Shown in pieces: positions 9,701-18,513 of a DNA stretch of 64,000 nucleotides; within the stretch, counting starts at the first letter, position 1; every line of letters starts with the position of its first letter. A model generated the notes under the pieces. The model did no database searches and was not told where the DNA came from. It saw only the letters and a program-made list of their open reading frames with translations. The stretch is taken from the NCBI GenBank assembly GCA_001724025.1, contig MEDJ01000003.1, positions 1 through 64,000 on the forward strand, written 5' to 3'. The position numbers and the translations under genes are program-made. The stretch comes from Acidobacteria bacterium SCN 69-37 (lineage in GTDB: Bacteria; Acidobacteriota; Vicinamibacteria; Vicinamibacterales; SCN-69-37).

Positions 9701-9730
9701 ACGGCCCGCCATCGTCGGCGGGTCGTGTTT
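9701..9730 (+). terminator. Hairpin with short T-run between amidohydrolase and barrel genes
   Basis: ACGGCCCGCC (9701-9710) pairs with GGCGGGTCGT (9717-9726) with one mismatch, around a six-base loop, and is followed by GTTTT. It may end the amidohydrolase transcript, or act as an attenuator in the leader of the barrel gene, whose GGAGG lies only ten bases further on. Confidence 0.45.
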
Positions 9731-9749
9731 TGTGTGGAGGTAAGACAAC

Positions 9750-10229
9750 GTGCGTAATTCATTCGTGAAGATGGCCATCGCCAGCTTTGCGCTCGTCGGT
9801 GCCCTGGCGGCTCCGGCAGCGGCTCAGGACAGTGTGGGCGTCAACCTCACGTTCCTGCGCGACAGCGACGTCACCGGCACCGGGTTCCAACTCGATGCCG
9901 CGAAGGGGCTCACACCGAACGTGGCGGTGGTCGGCGAACTCGGCCTCAACCGCTTCGACGGCTTCACGCTGACGTCCTACCAGGCTGGCCTGCGGTTCCT
10001 GCCGTCGGTCCAGTCGTCGGTGCGGCCGTTCGTCCAGGCGCTGCTCGGTCTCGAGCACTGCTGCAGCAGCAACGCGTTCGCCTACCAGCTCGGCGGCGGC
10101 GTGGAGTTCCCGATCAACGAGCGCGTGAACGTGCGCGCCCAGTACGACTTCCGTCGGACCAGGTACGACGGCGAGGGGTACAACGCCAATCGTTTCGGCG
10201 TCGGTATCGTCCTGCCCCTCGGCAACTGA
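9750..10229 (+). CDS. Small outer-membrane beta-barrel protein
   Basis: A 159-residue exported protein with a GTG start at 9750, nine bases after a strong GGAGG. The signal peptide ends at AAPAAAQ. The mature part is made of alternating amphipathic strands (VGVNLTFLRD, YQAGLRFLP, VNVRAQYDFRRTRY, RFGVGIVLPL), consistent with an eight-stranded OmpA/OmpX-like porin domain. An adjacent Cys pair (EHCCSSN) lies in a predicted loop. No peptidoglycan-binding domain is present. It is bounded by hairpins on both sides and is probably transcribed alone. The fold class is likely; the function is unknown. Confidence 0.75.
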   Translation: MRNSFVKMAIASFALVGALAAPAAAQDSVGVNLTFLRDSDVTGTGFQLDAAKGLTPNVAVVGELGLNRFDGFTLTSYQAGLRFLPSVQSSVRPFVQALLGLEHCCSSNAFAYQLGGGVEFPINERVNVRAQYDFRRTRYDGEGYNANRFGVGIVLPLGN

Positions 10230-10252
10230 TAGTTCCCGTCTTCATACATGCA

Positions 10253-10282
10253 GGCGGACGCCCCTGGCGTCCGCCTTTTTTC
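10253..10282 (+). terminator. Strong rho-independent terminator
   Basis: There is a perfect ten-base-pair stem, GGCGGACGCC (10253-10262) with GGCGTCCGCC (10266-10275), a three-base loop and seven T residues (10276-10282). It sits 24 bases after the stop of the barrel gene. Confidence 0.92.
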
Positions 10283-10387
10283 GTGCTTTTTCCCGATCCG
10301 GCGTCCGCCCGACGCTTCATGGGCCCTTCACGCAAAAAAGACTGGATCTCCATTATTTGCTTCGTGTTAGACTGGCGCCTCCTCGTT

Positions 10388-11659
10388 ATGCGGCTGCGCG
10401 CTCTTGGCCTCGCCCTCGTCGTCCTCACCCCGATCGCGGGATGCCAGTCAGCTGCTGACGACGACGCGCGCCTGATGCGTGAGGACGTCCGGCTGGTCGT
10501 CGACGCGGTGACGACGCAGGACGTGGTGCCGCCCAGGGCGACATTCGCCGGCCTGCTCCGCCAGCAGCAGCTCACGCCGGAACTGGCCGACTCGGTGGTC
10601 GAGGCGATGCGCACGGTCTTCGATCCGCGACGCCTCCAGGCCAGTCAGACCTACTGGGTCACGCACACGATCGACGGACTCTTCCGCGAGTTCCGCTACC
10701 AGATCAACGCCGACGAACTGCTGCGGGTCGTGCTCCGGACTGAGGGCGACGCCACGCACGGCACGGCCCCGCGCTTCGATGCCGAGGTCGTGCGGCTGCC
10801 GAAGGAATATCAGCGCGCCGCGGTCTCGGCGCAGATCACACCGCAGACGAACTCGCTGATCCGGGCCTTCACGGCCCACGGCGAGAACCAGATTCTGCCG
10901 CTCGAACTGGCGAAGATCTTCTCGGGCGAAGTGGACTTCAACTCCGAGCTCCAGCAGGGCGACCGCTTCGACGTGCTGTTCGATCGCGCGGTCCGCAACG
11001 GCGAGTTCGTCGGCTATGGCGACATCGTTGCGGCCGTACTCGAAACCGGCGGCCGGCGGCTGACGGCGTATCGCTTCGCGGACGACGAGGGGAACGTCGG
11101 CTTCTACGACGAGGAAGGCCGGTCGCTCCGGCGCGCGTTCCTGAAGACGCCGCTGCCGTTCGACCCGCGCATCACCTCGGGCTTCTCGTACAACAGGTTC
11201 CACCCGGTGCACGGGATCCGGCGGCCGCACCTCGGGGTCGATTACGGTGCGCCCACCGGCACGCGCGTGCTGGCCGTGGCGAGCGGCGTGGTGACGTTCG
11301 CCGCCTGGTCGGGCGAGGCGGGCCGGCTGGTGAAGGTCAAGCACGCGGGCGGCTACGAGACGATGTACCTCCACCTGAGCGGGTTCGGCCAGGGCATCAA
11401 GCCCGGTGTGCGCATCGACCAGGGCCAGGTGCTCGGGTACGTCGGCATGACCGGCTCGGCCACCGGGCCGCACCTCGACTACCGCGTCACGAAGAACGGC
11501 ACGTACCTGAATCCGGTCACCGCGTTCAAGGGCATGCCGGCCGGGGAACCCATCGTCGGCGAGCGGATGGCCGAGTTCCAGCGCCTGCGCAACGAGGCCC
11601 GCGACCAGATGGCCGCGCAGCTCGTGACGCCCGTGACGACCACCGCCTCGGCAGACTAA
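10388..11659 (+). CDS. Lipoprotein M23 (LytM-type) peptidase, OapA/Csd3-like
   Basis: A 423-residue envelope protein. The N-terminus has a lipoprotein signal (MRLRALGLALVVLTPIAGC) with the lipidated Cys at 19. The middle region resembles the OapA/Csd3 beta-domain that shields or positions such enzymes (TYWVTHTIDGLFREFRY; FDVLFDRAVRNGEFVGYG). The C-terminal LytM domain starts at HPVHGIRRPHLGVDY (HxxxD zinc ligands) and continues through GVVTFAAWSG and MYLHLSGF to GPHLDYR. Family members cut peptidoglycan cross-links or activate amidases. The usual HxH reads HLD here, so a zinc ligand is Asp rather than His. The enzyme may still be active. The gene follows a strong terminator and so has its own promoter. 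Confidence 0.85.
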   Translation: MRLRALGLALVVLTPIAGCQSAADDDARLMREDVRLVVDAVTTQDVVPPRATFAGLLRQQQLTPELADSVVEAMRTVFDPRRLQASQTYWVTHTIDGLFREFRYQINADELLRVVLRTEGDATHGTAPRFDAEVVRLPKEYQRAAVSAQITPQTNSLIRAFTAHGENQILPLELAKIFSGEVDFNSELQQGDRFDVLFDRAVRNGEFVGYGDIVAAVLETGGRRLTAYRFADDEGNVGFYDEEGRSLRRAFLKTPLPFDPRITSGFSYNRFHPVHGIRRPHLGVDYGAPTGTRVLAVASGVVTFAAWSGEAGRLVKVKHAGGYETMYLHLSGFGQGIKPGVRIDQGQVLGYVGMTGSATGPHLDYRVTKNGTYLNPVTAFKGMPAGEPIVGERMAEFQRLRNEARDQMAAQLVTPVTTTASAD

Positions 11660-11709
11660 GATCCCGCCGACGGCCACATCCGGTCGTCCCCGTTGCCCGT
11701 CGTCATCCC

Positions 11710-12930
11710 ATGTCTGTACTGTTTCCCTTTCGGGCCCTGCGCCCGGCCCCTGCTGTTGCTGAGCGCGTGGCCTCGGTCCCGTACGACGTGATCGACGCCG
11801 CCGAGGCGCGCACGCTGGCCGCGGACAATCCGCTGAGTTTTCTGCACGTCACCAGGTCGGAGATCGATCTGCCTGCTGACGTCAGTCCCTACGACGCGTC
11901 GGTCTATGCGCGCGCGGTGGCCAATCTCGCGGCCCTCACCGCCGCGGCACCGCTCGTCGAGGATGACGAGCCGTCGCTGTACTGCTACAGGCTGCGGATG
12001 GGCGCGCACGAGCAGACGGGCGTGGCCGGCTGCTTTTCCGTCGACGAATACGATCGCGACCTGATCCGCAAGCACGAGAAGACGCGGCGCGAGAAGGAAG
12101 ACGATCGCACGCGGCACATCACCGAGCTGCGCGCGCAGACGGGACTGGTGTTCCTGACGTACGCCGCCAGTGACGCGGTCGCGGCCGTCACGGCGCGCGC
12201 GACGACTGGAGCGGCGCCCCTCTACGACTTCACCGCGCCCGATGGCGTCGTCCACACCGTCTGGCGCCTCGTCGGTGCCGAGCGCGAGGCGATGGTGGCC
12301 GCGTTTGCCGCGATCGACGTGCTCTACATTGCCGATGGACACCATCGCGCCGCCAGCGCGTCGCGCGCGGCCCGGGCGCTTGCGGCGGCCGACACGGCGA
12401 CCGACGAGTCCGCACGGTTCGTCGCGGTGGCGTTTCCCGACGACCAGATGCACATCCTGGCCTATAACCGGGTGGTGCACGATCTGGCCGGGCACACGCC
12501 GGCCTCACTTCTCGAGGCAATCGGGCAGGTGGCGTCCGTGTCGGCAGGCACGGCCGTGCCCGACGCGCCCGGGCAGGTGTCCATGTGGCTCGATGGCCGT
12601 TGGTACGCGATTGCGCTGCCGGCACCCGATGCCGGGGCTTCCCGCGCCGATTCACTGGACGTCGAGGTGCTGCAGCGGCGGATTCTCGAGCCGATCCTGC
12701 GGGTGGGCGATCCGCGGGTCGACAAGCGCATCGACTTCGTCGGCGGCATCCGCGGCACGGCCGAACTCGAGCGCCTGGTGAGCTCCGGCCGCGCGGCGGT
12801 GGCGTTTTCCCTGTATCCGGTCGGGATTGGCGATCTGATGGCCATCGCCGACGCCGGCGGCATCATGCCGCCCAAGTCCACCTGGTTCGAGCCCAAGCTG
12901 CGCGACGGCCTGCTGGTCCATCGCATATAG
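11710..12930 (+). CDS. DUF1015 family protein, possible serine-metabolism enzyme
   Basis: A 406-residue cytoplasmic protein of the DUF1015 family, at full family length. It starts MSVLFPFRALRP and VASVPYDVID, as family members do. Conserved-looking segments are NPLSFLHVTR, the charged RKHEKTRREKEDDR stretch near residue 120 and LYIADGHHRAAS near residue 207. The last resembles the DGHHR-type motif of ParB/sulfiredoxin-fold serine kinases (SerK, SbnI). The family is often found beside serine-biosynthesis genes, and serC lies 379 bases downstream here. A role in free-serine or phosphoserine metabolism is therefore a reasonable but unproven inference. The stop is followed within seven bases by a dispersed repeat. 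Confidence 0.8.
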   Translation: MSVLFPFRALRPAPAVAERVASVPYDVIDAAEARTLAADNPLSFLHVTRSEIDLPADVSPYDASVYARAVANLAALTAAAPLVEDDEPSLYCYRLRMGAHEQTGVAGCFSVDEYDRDLIRKHEKTRREKEDDRTRHITELRAQTGLVFLTYAASDAVAAVTARATTGAAPLYDFTAPDGVVHTVWRLVGAEREAMVAAFAAIDVLYIADGHHRAASASRAARALAAADTATDESARFVAVAFPDDQMHILAYNRVVHDLAGHTPASLLEAIGQVASVSAGTAVPDAPGQVSMWLDGRWYAIALPAPDAGASRADSLDVEVLQRRILEPILRVGDPRVDKRIDFVGGIRGTAELERLVSSGRAAVAFSLYPVGIGDLMAIADAGGIMPPKSTWFEPKLRDGLLVHRI

Positions 12931-12936
12931 ACATCA

Positions 12937-12965
12937 GGTACGACAGGTACGACGGGCGACAGGTG
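12937..12965 (+). repeat. 29-bp dispersed repeat, copy 1
   Basis: Begins GGTACGACAGGTACGACGGG, itself a partial tandem repeat of GGTACGAC. An exact 29/29 copy lies on the minus strand at 21749-21777. Both copies start six or so bases after a stop codon and read in the direction of that gene. Confidence 0.9.
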
Positions 12966-13019
12966 GGCCCCGACACTGCTTGGGGCCATCAATTGTTCAG
13001 AGGGTGCGCCGACAGGACG

Positions 13020-13292
13020 TCCGCTTCCGTGGCCTCATCGCCTCGTGGCCGCAGAGCCGTCCGTAGCTCCGTACCGTAGCCCCGCCACCCGCCGCACCCG
13101 GCCCAGACGTCCGCCCTCCGTGGCCTTGTAGCCCTCGTAGCCCGCGCCCCCCGCCCCCCGCCCAAGCCGTCCGCCTCAGTAGCCTTGTAGCCGCAGCCCG
13201 CAGCCGCGGCCCGTAGCCCCGTAGCCCCGCCGTAGCCCCGAGCGAAGCCTTCCCGCCTTCCGGCCTCCTCCCCGCCTGCAGCCTCCCAGCCT
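13020..13292 (+). repeat. GTAGCC-type degenerate repeat array ahead of serC
   Basis: GTAGCC and near variants (GTAGCCCC, TTGTAGCC, GCAGCC, GTCCGCC) recur more than ten times with irregular spacing. The array closes with GCAGCCTCCCAGCCTG just before the gene. The same closing motif and orientation occur ahead of the ABC ATPase gene at 27232. Confidence 0.8.
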
Positions 13293-13308
13293 GTATCATT
13301 GACGTCTT

Positions 13309-14397
13309 ATGTCTGCCCATCGCATCTATAACTTCTCTGCGGGGCCGGCGGTCTTGCCGGTTCCGGTGCTCGAAGAGGCTCAGCGCGATCTCCTGGCGCT
13401 TCCCGGTGTCGGTATGTCGGTGATGGAGATCAGTCACCGCTCGAAGCCGTTCGACGAGATCATCCATACGGCCGAGGCCAATCTCCGGCGGCTCGGCAGC
13501 GTGCCGGACGCCTACAAGGTGTTGTTCCTGCAGGGCGGGGCGAGCATGCAGTTCTCGTCCGTGCCGCTGAACCTGCTCACGGCCGGGGCGACCGGCGACT
13601 ACATCCTCACGGGCGACTGGTCGAAGAAGGCGCTGAAGGAAGCGAAGAAGGTGGGCGCAACGGCCGTGGCCGCGTCGACCGAGGACGGCGGCTTCAAGCG
13701 GATTCCGGCGCAGTCCGAGCTGACGCTCACGCCGGGGGCGGCGTACGTGCACATGACGTCGAACAACACGATCTTCGGCACGGAGTACGCCTACGTGCCG
13801 GAGACGGGTGACGTCCCGCTCGTCAACGACGCGTCGTCGGACATCTTCTCGCGGCCGATCGACGTGTCGAAGTTCGGGCTCATCTATGCCGGGGCCCAGA
13901 AGAACCTCGGCCCGTCGGGCGTGACGCTGGTGATCGTGCGCGAGGACCTGCTGGCGCGTTCGGCCGACTCGCTGCCGAGCATGCTCAACTACAAGACGAT
14001 GGCCGGCGCCGGGTCGCTGTACAACACGCCGCCCGTCTTCGGCATCTATATCCTGGGGCTCGTCCTGAAGTGGATGCTGGCGCAGGGCGGGCTCGAGGCG
14101 ATTGCGACGGTCAACGATCGCAAGGCGAAGACGCTCTACGACGAACTCGATCGGACGGAGTTCTGGCGTCCGCACGCCGAGCCCGGCAGCCGGTCGGCCA
14201 TGAACGTGACGTTCCGACTGCCGACCGAGGAACTCGAGAAGCAGTTCGTCAAGGAGGCCACCGCGGCCGGCTTCGACGGCCTGAAGGGCCATCGATCGGT
14301 CGGCGGACTTCGCGTGTCGATCTACAACGCGTTCCCCGAGGCCGGCGTGAACGCGCTCGTCGAGTTCATGCGCGAGTTCGAACGCAGGAACGGCTAG
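13309..14397 (+). CDS. serC: Phosphoserine aminotransferase
   Basis: A 362-residue class V aminotransferase that converts 3-phosphohydroxypyruvate and glutamate to phosphoserine, the second step of serine synthesis (also used in pyridoxal phosphate synthesis). It has the hallmark start IYNFSAGPAVLP, followed by MSVMEISHRSKPF, FLQGGASMQF and GDYILTGDWSKKA. The PLP-binding lysine is in YAGAQKNLGPSG near residue 195. GLKGHRSVGGLRVSIYNAFP at the C-terminus is also diagnostic. Length is standard. serA and serB are not in the window; the DUF1015 gene upstream is the only candidate partner. A repeat array directly precedes the gene. Confidence 0.97.
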   Translation: MSAHRIYNFSAGPAVLPVPVLEEAQRDLLALPGVGMSVMEISHRSKPFDEIIHTAEANLRRLGSVPDAYKVLFLQGGASMQFSSVPLNLLTAGATGDYILTGDWSKKALKEAKKVGATAVAASTEDGGFKRIPAQSELTLTPGAAYVHMTSNNTIFGTEYAYVPETGDVPLVNDASSDIFSRPIDVSKFGLIYAGAQKNLGPSGVTLVIVREDLLARSADSLPSMLNYKTMAGAGSLYNTPPVFGIYILGLVLKWMLAQGGLEAIATVNDRKAKTLYDELDRTEFWRPHAEPGSRSAMNVTFRLPTEELEKQFVKEATAAGFDGLKGHRSVGGLRVSIYNAFPEAGVNALVEFMREFERRNG

Positions 14398-14451
14398 ACG
14401 CGCGTCGCCTGCGGCCGGCGCGGGCGACACGCGTCTGGAACGGTCAGCGCG

Positions 14452-15795
14452 TTACACGGAGCCCGGCCGTCGTCGGCGCCGTCGGCGGCGACGATGGCCG
14501 GCGTGGTCGTCGGCCGGCCCTGACGAGGCCGGCGGCACGCCGTCCTCGTCTTCGCCCGCGGTCTCGCGGGCGTGCTTCCACTCGGCGACGATCTCCGGGG
14601 CGTTGCCGTAAATCTCGAGCCACACCAGGGCATCCGGGAACGCGGCGCGCGCCACCAGCGTGCGCGCAATGCGCTCGGGCAGGAGCGGATCGGAGAGCTT
14701 CGGCACGATCTGCGTGATGTGTCGGAGCGTCTCGAGATCGCGGCGCGCCACGGGCAGGATCCCGAAGTCGACGCGATCGCCGGGCGTGGTCGGCCGGCGT
14801 CGGCCGCGTCGCCCGGCGTCGCGTGGCGCCGGCGCCGATGAGGCGTCGGGCTGCCAGACACCCGTGGGCATCAGCAGGGCCGAGACCAGAATCGGGTTGG
14901 TCAGTTCCGGCGGGACCGACTCGTGGCGCTGGCGGTACCTGTCGAGTCGTTCCAGCCAGTCCCAGAACGCCTCGGGCGGCGACTTCAGCTCGGGCGTCAT
15001 CAGCTCGAGCAGGCGCGCGCGGCCCAGCGCGCGGAACGTCGCCTCGGCGTATCCCGATCGCAGGATCTTGTAGTACTCCTCGAGCAGCCGCGCCGGTGCG
15101 GCCGTGGCGATGAGCGCGCGGTGCTCGGCGATCGCCTCGCTCACGAGCGGATCGAGCTCGAAGCCGAGGCGGCTGGCCATCACGATCGCGCGCAGCATGC
15201 GCACGGGATCCTCGACGAAGCGCACGCGCGGATCGCCGATCGATCGCACGACCCGGCGTTCGAGATCCGAAAGGCCGCCGACGTAGTCGATGATGGCGTG
15301 CGTCTCGATGTCGTAGAACAGCCCGTTGATCGTGAAGTCGCGGCGGAACGCGTCTTCCTCCGGCGTCCCGAACGTGTTGTCGCGGTGGATCGGCCCCGAC
15401 GGCGCGCGCCCGCCCTCGACGTCCGGATCCGGGGAGCTCGCGACGATGACCGGCTCCTCGTGCCCGATCTCGTCGGCCTCGGCGTCCGAGACCTGGCGAC
15501 GGAACGTGGCCACCTCGATGGTCTTCGGACCGAACTTCACGTGCGCCAGCCGGAAGCGGCGTCCGATGATCCAGCAGTTGCGAAAGAGCTTCTTGACCTG
15601 GTACGGGTGCGCGCTCGTGCCGATGTCGAAGTCCTTCGGCCGACGGCCGAGGAGCAGATCGCGGACGCTGCCGCCGACCAGGTAGGCGGTGTGATGGTGT
15701 TCCTGCAGGCGATAGAGCACTTTCAGCGCGTCGGTATCGACCTGCTTCCGGGAGAGGGCGTGATCGGCCCGGGGGATGATGAGGGGGGGAGTCAC
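14452..15795 (-). CDS. pcnB: Poly(A) polymerase / CCA-adding family nucleotidyltransferase
   Basis: A 447-residue class II nucleotidyltransferase. The catalytic head shows LVGGSVRDLLLG near residue 39 and the metal-binding DFDIGTS near 55, then RRDFTINGLFYD and the RIMRAI-like segment DPVRMLRAIVMASRLGF. The central region matches PcnB-type poly(A) polymerases, which add 3' tails that mark RNA for decay, but a tRNA CCA-adding role cannot be excluded from sequence alone. The C-terminus ends in an acidic linker and a run of nine arginines, probably for RNA binding. The GTG start overlaps the polA stop as GTGA, so translation is coupled. It is the last gene of the polA-pcnB unit. Confidence 0.9.
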   Translation of the reverse strand: MTPPLIIPRADHALSRKQVDTDALKVLYRLQEHHHTAYLVGGSVRDLLLGRRPKDFDIGTSAHPYQVKKLFRNCWIIGRRFRLAHVKFGPKTIEVATFRRQVSDAEADEIGHEEPVIVASSPDPDVEGGRAPSGPIHRDNTFGTPEEDAFRRDFTINGLFYDIETHAIIDYVGGLSDLERRVVRSIGDPRVRFVEDPVRMLRAIVMASRLGFELDPLVSEAIAEHRALIATAAPARLLEEYYKILRSGYAEATFRALGRARLLELMTPELKSPPEAFWDWLERLDRYRQRHESVPPELTNPILVSALLMPTGVWQPDASSAPAPRDAGRRGRRRPTTPGDRVDFGILPVARRDLETLRHITQIVPKLSDPLLPERIARTLVARAAFPDALVWLEIYGNAPEIVAEWKHARETAGEDEDGVPPASSGPADDHAGHRRRRRRRRRPGSV

Positions 15796-18506
15796 GGTTT
15801 CGCTGCCTTCCAGTTCCGGCCAATGCCGACGTCGACGGTGAGCGGCACGGCCAGCGGGAATGCCCGTTCCATCGTGTCGCGAACCAGGCGGGCCACGTCG
15901 TCGGCGTCGGCCTCGGGCACCTCGAACAGCAGCTCGTCGTGGACGGTCAGGATCATACGGCTCGCCGCCGGCCGCGTCGCGTTGTACGACGCGAGCGCCG
16001 CCGAGACGGCAATCATCGCCTGCTTCAGCACGTCGGCTGCGGTGCCTTGAATCGGCATGTTCACGGTTTCACGCTCGGCCGCGGCGCGCACCTGGCCGTT
16101 GCGGCTCGTCAGCTCGGGCACGAGGCGCCGGCGGCCGGTGAGCGTGCGCACCACGCCGGTCTGGCGCGCGTCCTCGAGCGTGCGATCGATGTACTGACGA
16201 ACGGCGGGGAAGCCGGCGAAATAGGCGTCGATGAACGCCTGTGCCGCGCCGACGGGCACGCCGATGTCCTTTGCCAGGGTGAACGCGGTCTTCCCGTACA
16301 GGAGCGCGTAGTTGATGATCTTCGCGCGTCGGCGCAGTTCGTGCGGGTCGAGCGCGAGTGGACCGTCGGGCCCGCCGAAGACGCGCATGGCGGTCTGATC
16401 GTGGATGTCGAGCCCTTCGCGGAACGCGGCCGTCAGCGCCTCGTCGCCCGACAGGTGCGCGAGCACGCGCAGCTCGATCTGCGAGTAGTCGGCCGAGATC
16501 AGCACGCAGCCCGGCTCGGCGATGAACGCGGCGCGGATCTCGCGGCCGAGCGGCGTCCGGATCGGGATGTTCTGCAGGTTCGGATCGCTGCTGCTCAGCC
16601 GGCCCGTGGCCGCCACCGCCTGGTTGAACGTCGTGTGCACGCGCCCGGTATCGGGGTTGACGAGCGTCGGCAGGGCATCGACGTACGTGCCCTTCAGCTT
16701 CTGGATTTCGCGCCAGCGGAGCACGAGCGCCGGCATCTCGTGCACCAGCGCGAGATCCTCGAGCACCTCGCGGGCCGTCGAGACGACGCGCGTCTTGCCC
16801 GTCTTCTTCGTCGCCTGCAACTGGAGGCGCTCGAAGAGCACCTCCGCCAGCTGTTTGGGCGAGTTGATGTTGAACGCCCCGCCCGCCATCGCGTAGATGC
16901 GCGCGCTCAGATCGTCGAGCTCCGCCTGCATCGTCGTGCCGAGCGAGGCCAGCGCCGGCACGTCGATCTTCACGCCGTGCTGCTCGATGTCGGCGAGGAT
17001 GGGCACGAGCGGCAGCTCGATGTCGCGATAGACACCGTCGAGGCCTTCGGCGCGCAGCGACTCCGTGAGAGCGTCGGCGACGCGCAGCGGCAGTTCGGCG
17101 CGATCGGCGGCCACGGGCAGGAGCGAGGCCGGCGGTACCACGCCGAGCGCCACGGCTTTCGCGCCCTTGCCCTGGACCTCGTCGGGGCTCGTGGCGCGGT
17201 AGTTCGCGCGCTCGAGCGCGAGCGTCTCGAGCGAGTGACTCGATCCCGTGGCGTCGAGAAGGTAGCTGGCCAGCATCGTGTCGAGCGACAGGCCCGCGAC
17301 AGGGACGCCGTGGCGGCCCGCCGCGAGGATCAATGGCTTGAGATCGTGGCCGATCTTCGCGATGGCCGGGTCGGTCAGGATCGGGGCGAGCCGTACGAAA
17401 ACCTCGGCTTCCGGCAGGTTCGGCTGATCGCTCAGGCCCGTGTGGCCCATCGGCACATATCGTGCGGACCCCGGCGACGAGGCCAGGGCCAGACCGACGA
17501 CGTGCGCGCGCGTCGCGGATTCGCGGGTCTCGAGAATCGCGAGGCCCAGACGGCCGGACGTCCGGACCGCGGCAATCGCCTCGTCGAGGGCCGCGAGCGA
17601 GTCGACCACGCGGTCGTCGCGGTGCGACGTGGCGGCGCGCGGCGCGTACTCCTGCGTGAGCGACCGGAACCCGAGCGTCGAGAACAGCGCGAAGCAGCGC
17701 TCCTGCGAAGGGCCGCGGTAGCGCAGGGCGTCCGGATCGAAGTGGACCGGCACGTCCGTGCGGATGCGGGCCAGTTCGCGGCTCGCGCGGGCCGAGTCCG
17801 CGTGCGCGATGAGCGCCTCGCGGTAGCGCTTCTGAGTGAGTCCAGGCGCGGCCTCGAGCAGGGCGTCCAGCGTCCCGTGCCCATTGATCAGCTCGCGTGC
17901 GCCCTTCTCCCCGATGCCGGGCACGCCCTTGATGTTGTCGACGCTGTCGCCCATCAGCGCCAGCACGTCGACCACCTGATCGGGCCGCACGCCGAACTTC
18001 GTGACGACACCGTCGGCGTCGTACCAGGTGCCCTCGTCGCGCGGGTTGTAGACGCGGACGCCGGGACCGACGAGCTGATAGAAGTCCTTGTCACCCGTGA
18101 CCAGCGCCACGTCGAAGCCGGCCGCCTGCGCCTGCATCGCCAGCGTCCCGATCACGTCGTCGGCCTCGAACCGTTCGGAGGTGAGGATGGGGACGCCCAT
18201 GGCCTCGCAGGCTTCGTGGACGAACGGCACCTGCTCGACCAGGTCCGACGGCATCGGCGCGCGGTTGGCCTTGTAGTCGGCGGCCAGGTCGTCGCGGAAC
18301 GTCGGGCCGGCCAGGTCGAACGAGGCGGCGATGTACTCGGGCTGGTGGTCGGCCACCAGCTTGCGGAGCATGGTGACGAAGCCGAACACGGCGTTGGTGG
18401 ACCGGCCATCGGGCGCGGTCAGACCGCGAATGGCGTGGTAGGCCCGGTACATCTGCGAGCTGCCGTCAATCAGGAACAGGCGGGGCACGGAGAGGCAGGA
18501 TATCAT
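15792..18506 (-). CDS. polA: DNA polymerase I with degenerate proofreading domain
   Basis: A 904-residue polymerase for Okazaki-fragment processing and repair. The ATG at 18506 gives the usual N-terminus (RLFLIDGSSQMYRAYHAIRG) of the 5'-nuclease domain, which spans to about 290. Pol motifs are complete: ISADYSQIELR (A), RRRAKIINYALLYGKTAF (B) and LTVHDELLFEVP (C). Between them, the 3'-5' exonuclease region seems inactive. The DTE of motif I reads as ILE within LAILETRES. Motif II (GHDLKPLIL) lacks the usual aspartate. Motif III tyrosine is replaced (VAADRAE). This resembles the polymerases of Thermus and Bacillus. The start is eight bases from that of the divergent lipoprotein gene, and pcnB follows with a four-base overlap. 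Confidence 0.96.
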   Translation of the reverse strand: MISCLSVPRLFLIDGSSQMYRAYHAIRGLTAPDGRSTNAVFGFVTMLRKLVADHQPEYIAASFDLAGPTFRDDLAADYKANRAPMPSDLVEQVPFVHEACEAMGVPILTSERFEADDVIGTLAMQAQAAGFDVALVTGDKDFYQLVGPGVRVYNPRDEGTWYDADGVVTKFGVRPDQVVDVLALMGDSVDNIKGVPGIGEKGARELINGHGTLDALLEAAPGLTQKRYREALIAHADSARASRELARIRTDVPVHFDPDALRYRGPSQERCFALFSTLGFRSLTQEYAPRAATSHRDDRVVDSLAALDEAIAAVRTSGRLGLAILETRESATRAHVVGLALASSPGSARYVPMGHTGLSDQPNLPEAEVFVRLAPILTDPAIAKIGHDLKPLILAAGRHGVPVAGLSLDTMLASYLLDATGSSHSLETLALERANYRATSPDEVQGKGAKAVALGVVPPASLLPVAADRAELPLRVADALTESLRAEGLDGVYRDIELPLVPILADIEQHGVKIDVPALASLGTTMQAELDDLSARIYAMAGGAFNINSPKQLAEVLFERLQLQATKKTGKTRVVSTAREVLEDLALVHEMPALVLRWREIQKLKGTYVDALPTLVNPDTGRVHTTFNQAVAATGRLSSSDPNLQNIPIRTPLGREIRAAFIAEPGCVLISADYSQIELRVLAHLSGDEALTAAFREGLDIHDQTAMRVFGGPDGPLALDPHELRRRAKIINYALLYGKTAFTLAKDIGVPVGAAQAFIDAYFAGFPAVRQYIDRTLEDARQTGVVRTLTGRRRLVPELTSRNGQVRAAAERETVNMPIQGTAADVLKQAMIAVSAALASYNATRPAASRMILTVHDELLFEVPEADADDVARLVRDTMERAFPLAVPLTVDVGIGRNWKAAKP

Positions 18507-18513
18507 TCGCCAG

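Larger units (their letters stand above)
12931..13308. other. Intergenic region DUF1015-serC, repeat-filled
   Basis: No gene is seen in these 378 bases. They hold the 29-bp dispersed repeat (12937-12965) and then a long cytosine-rich GTAGCC array. A TATCAT (13295-13300) just before serC could be a -10 box. Confidence 0.6.
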
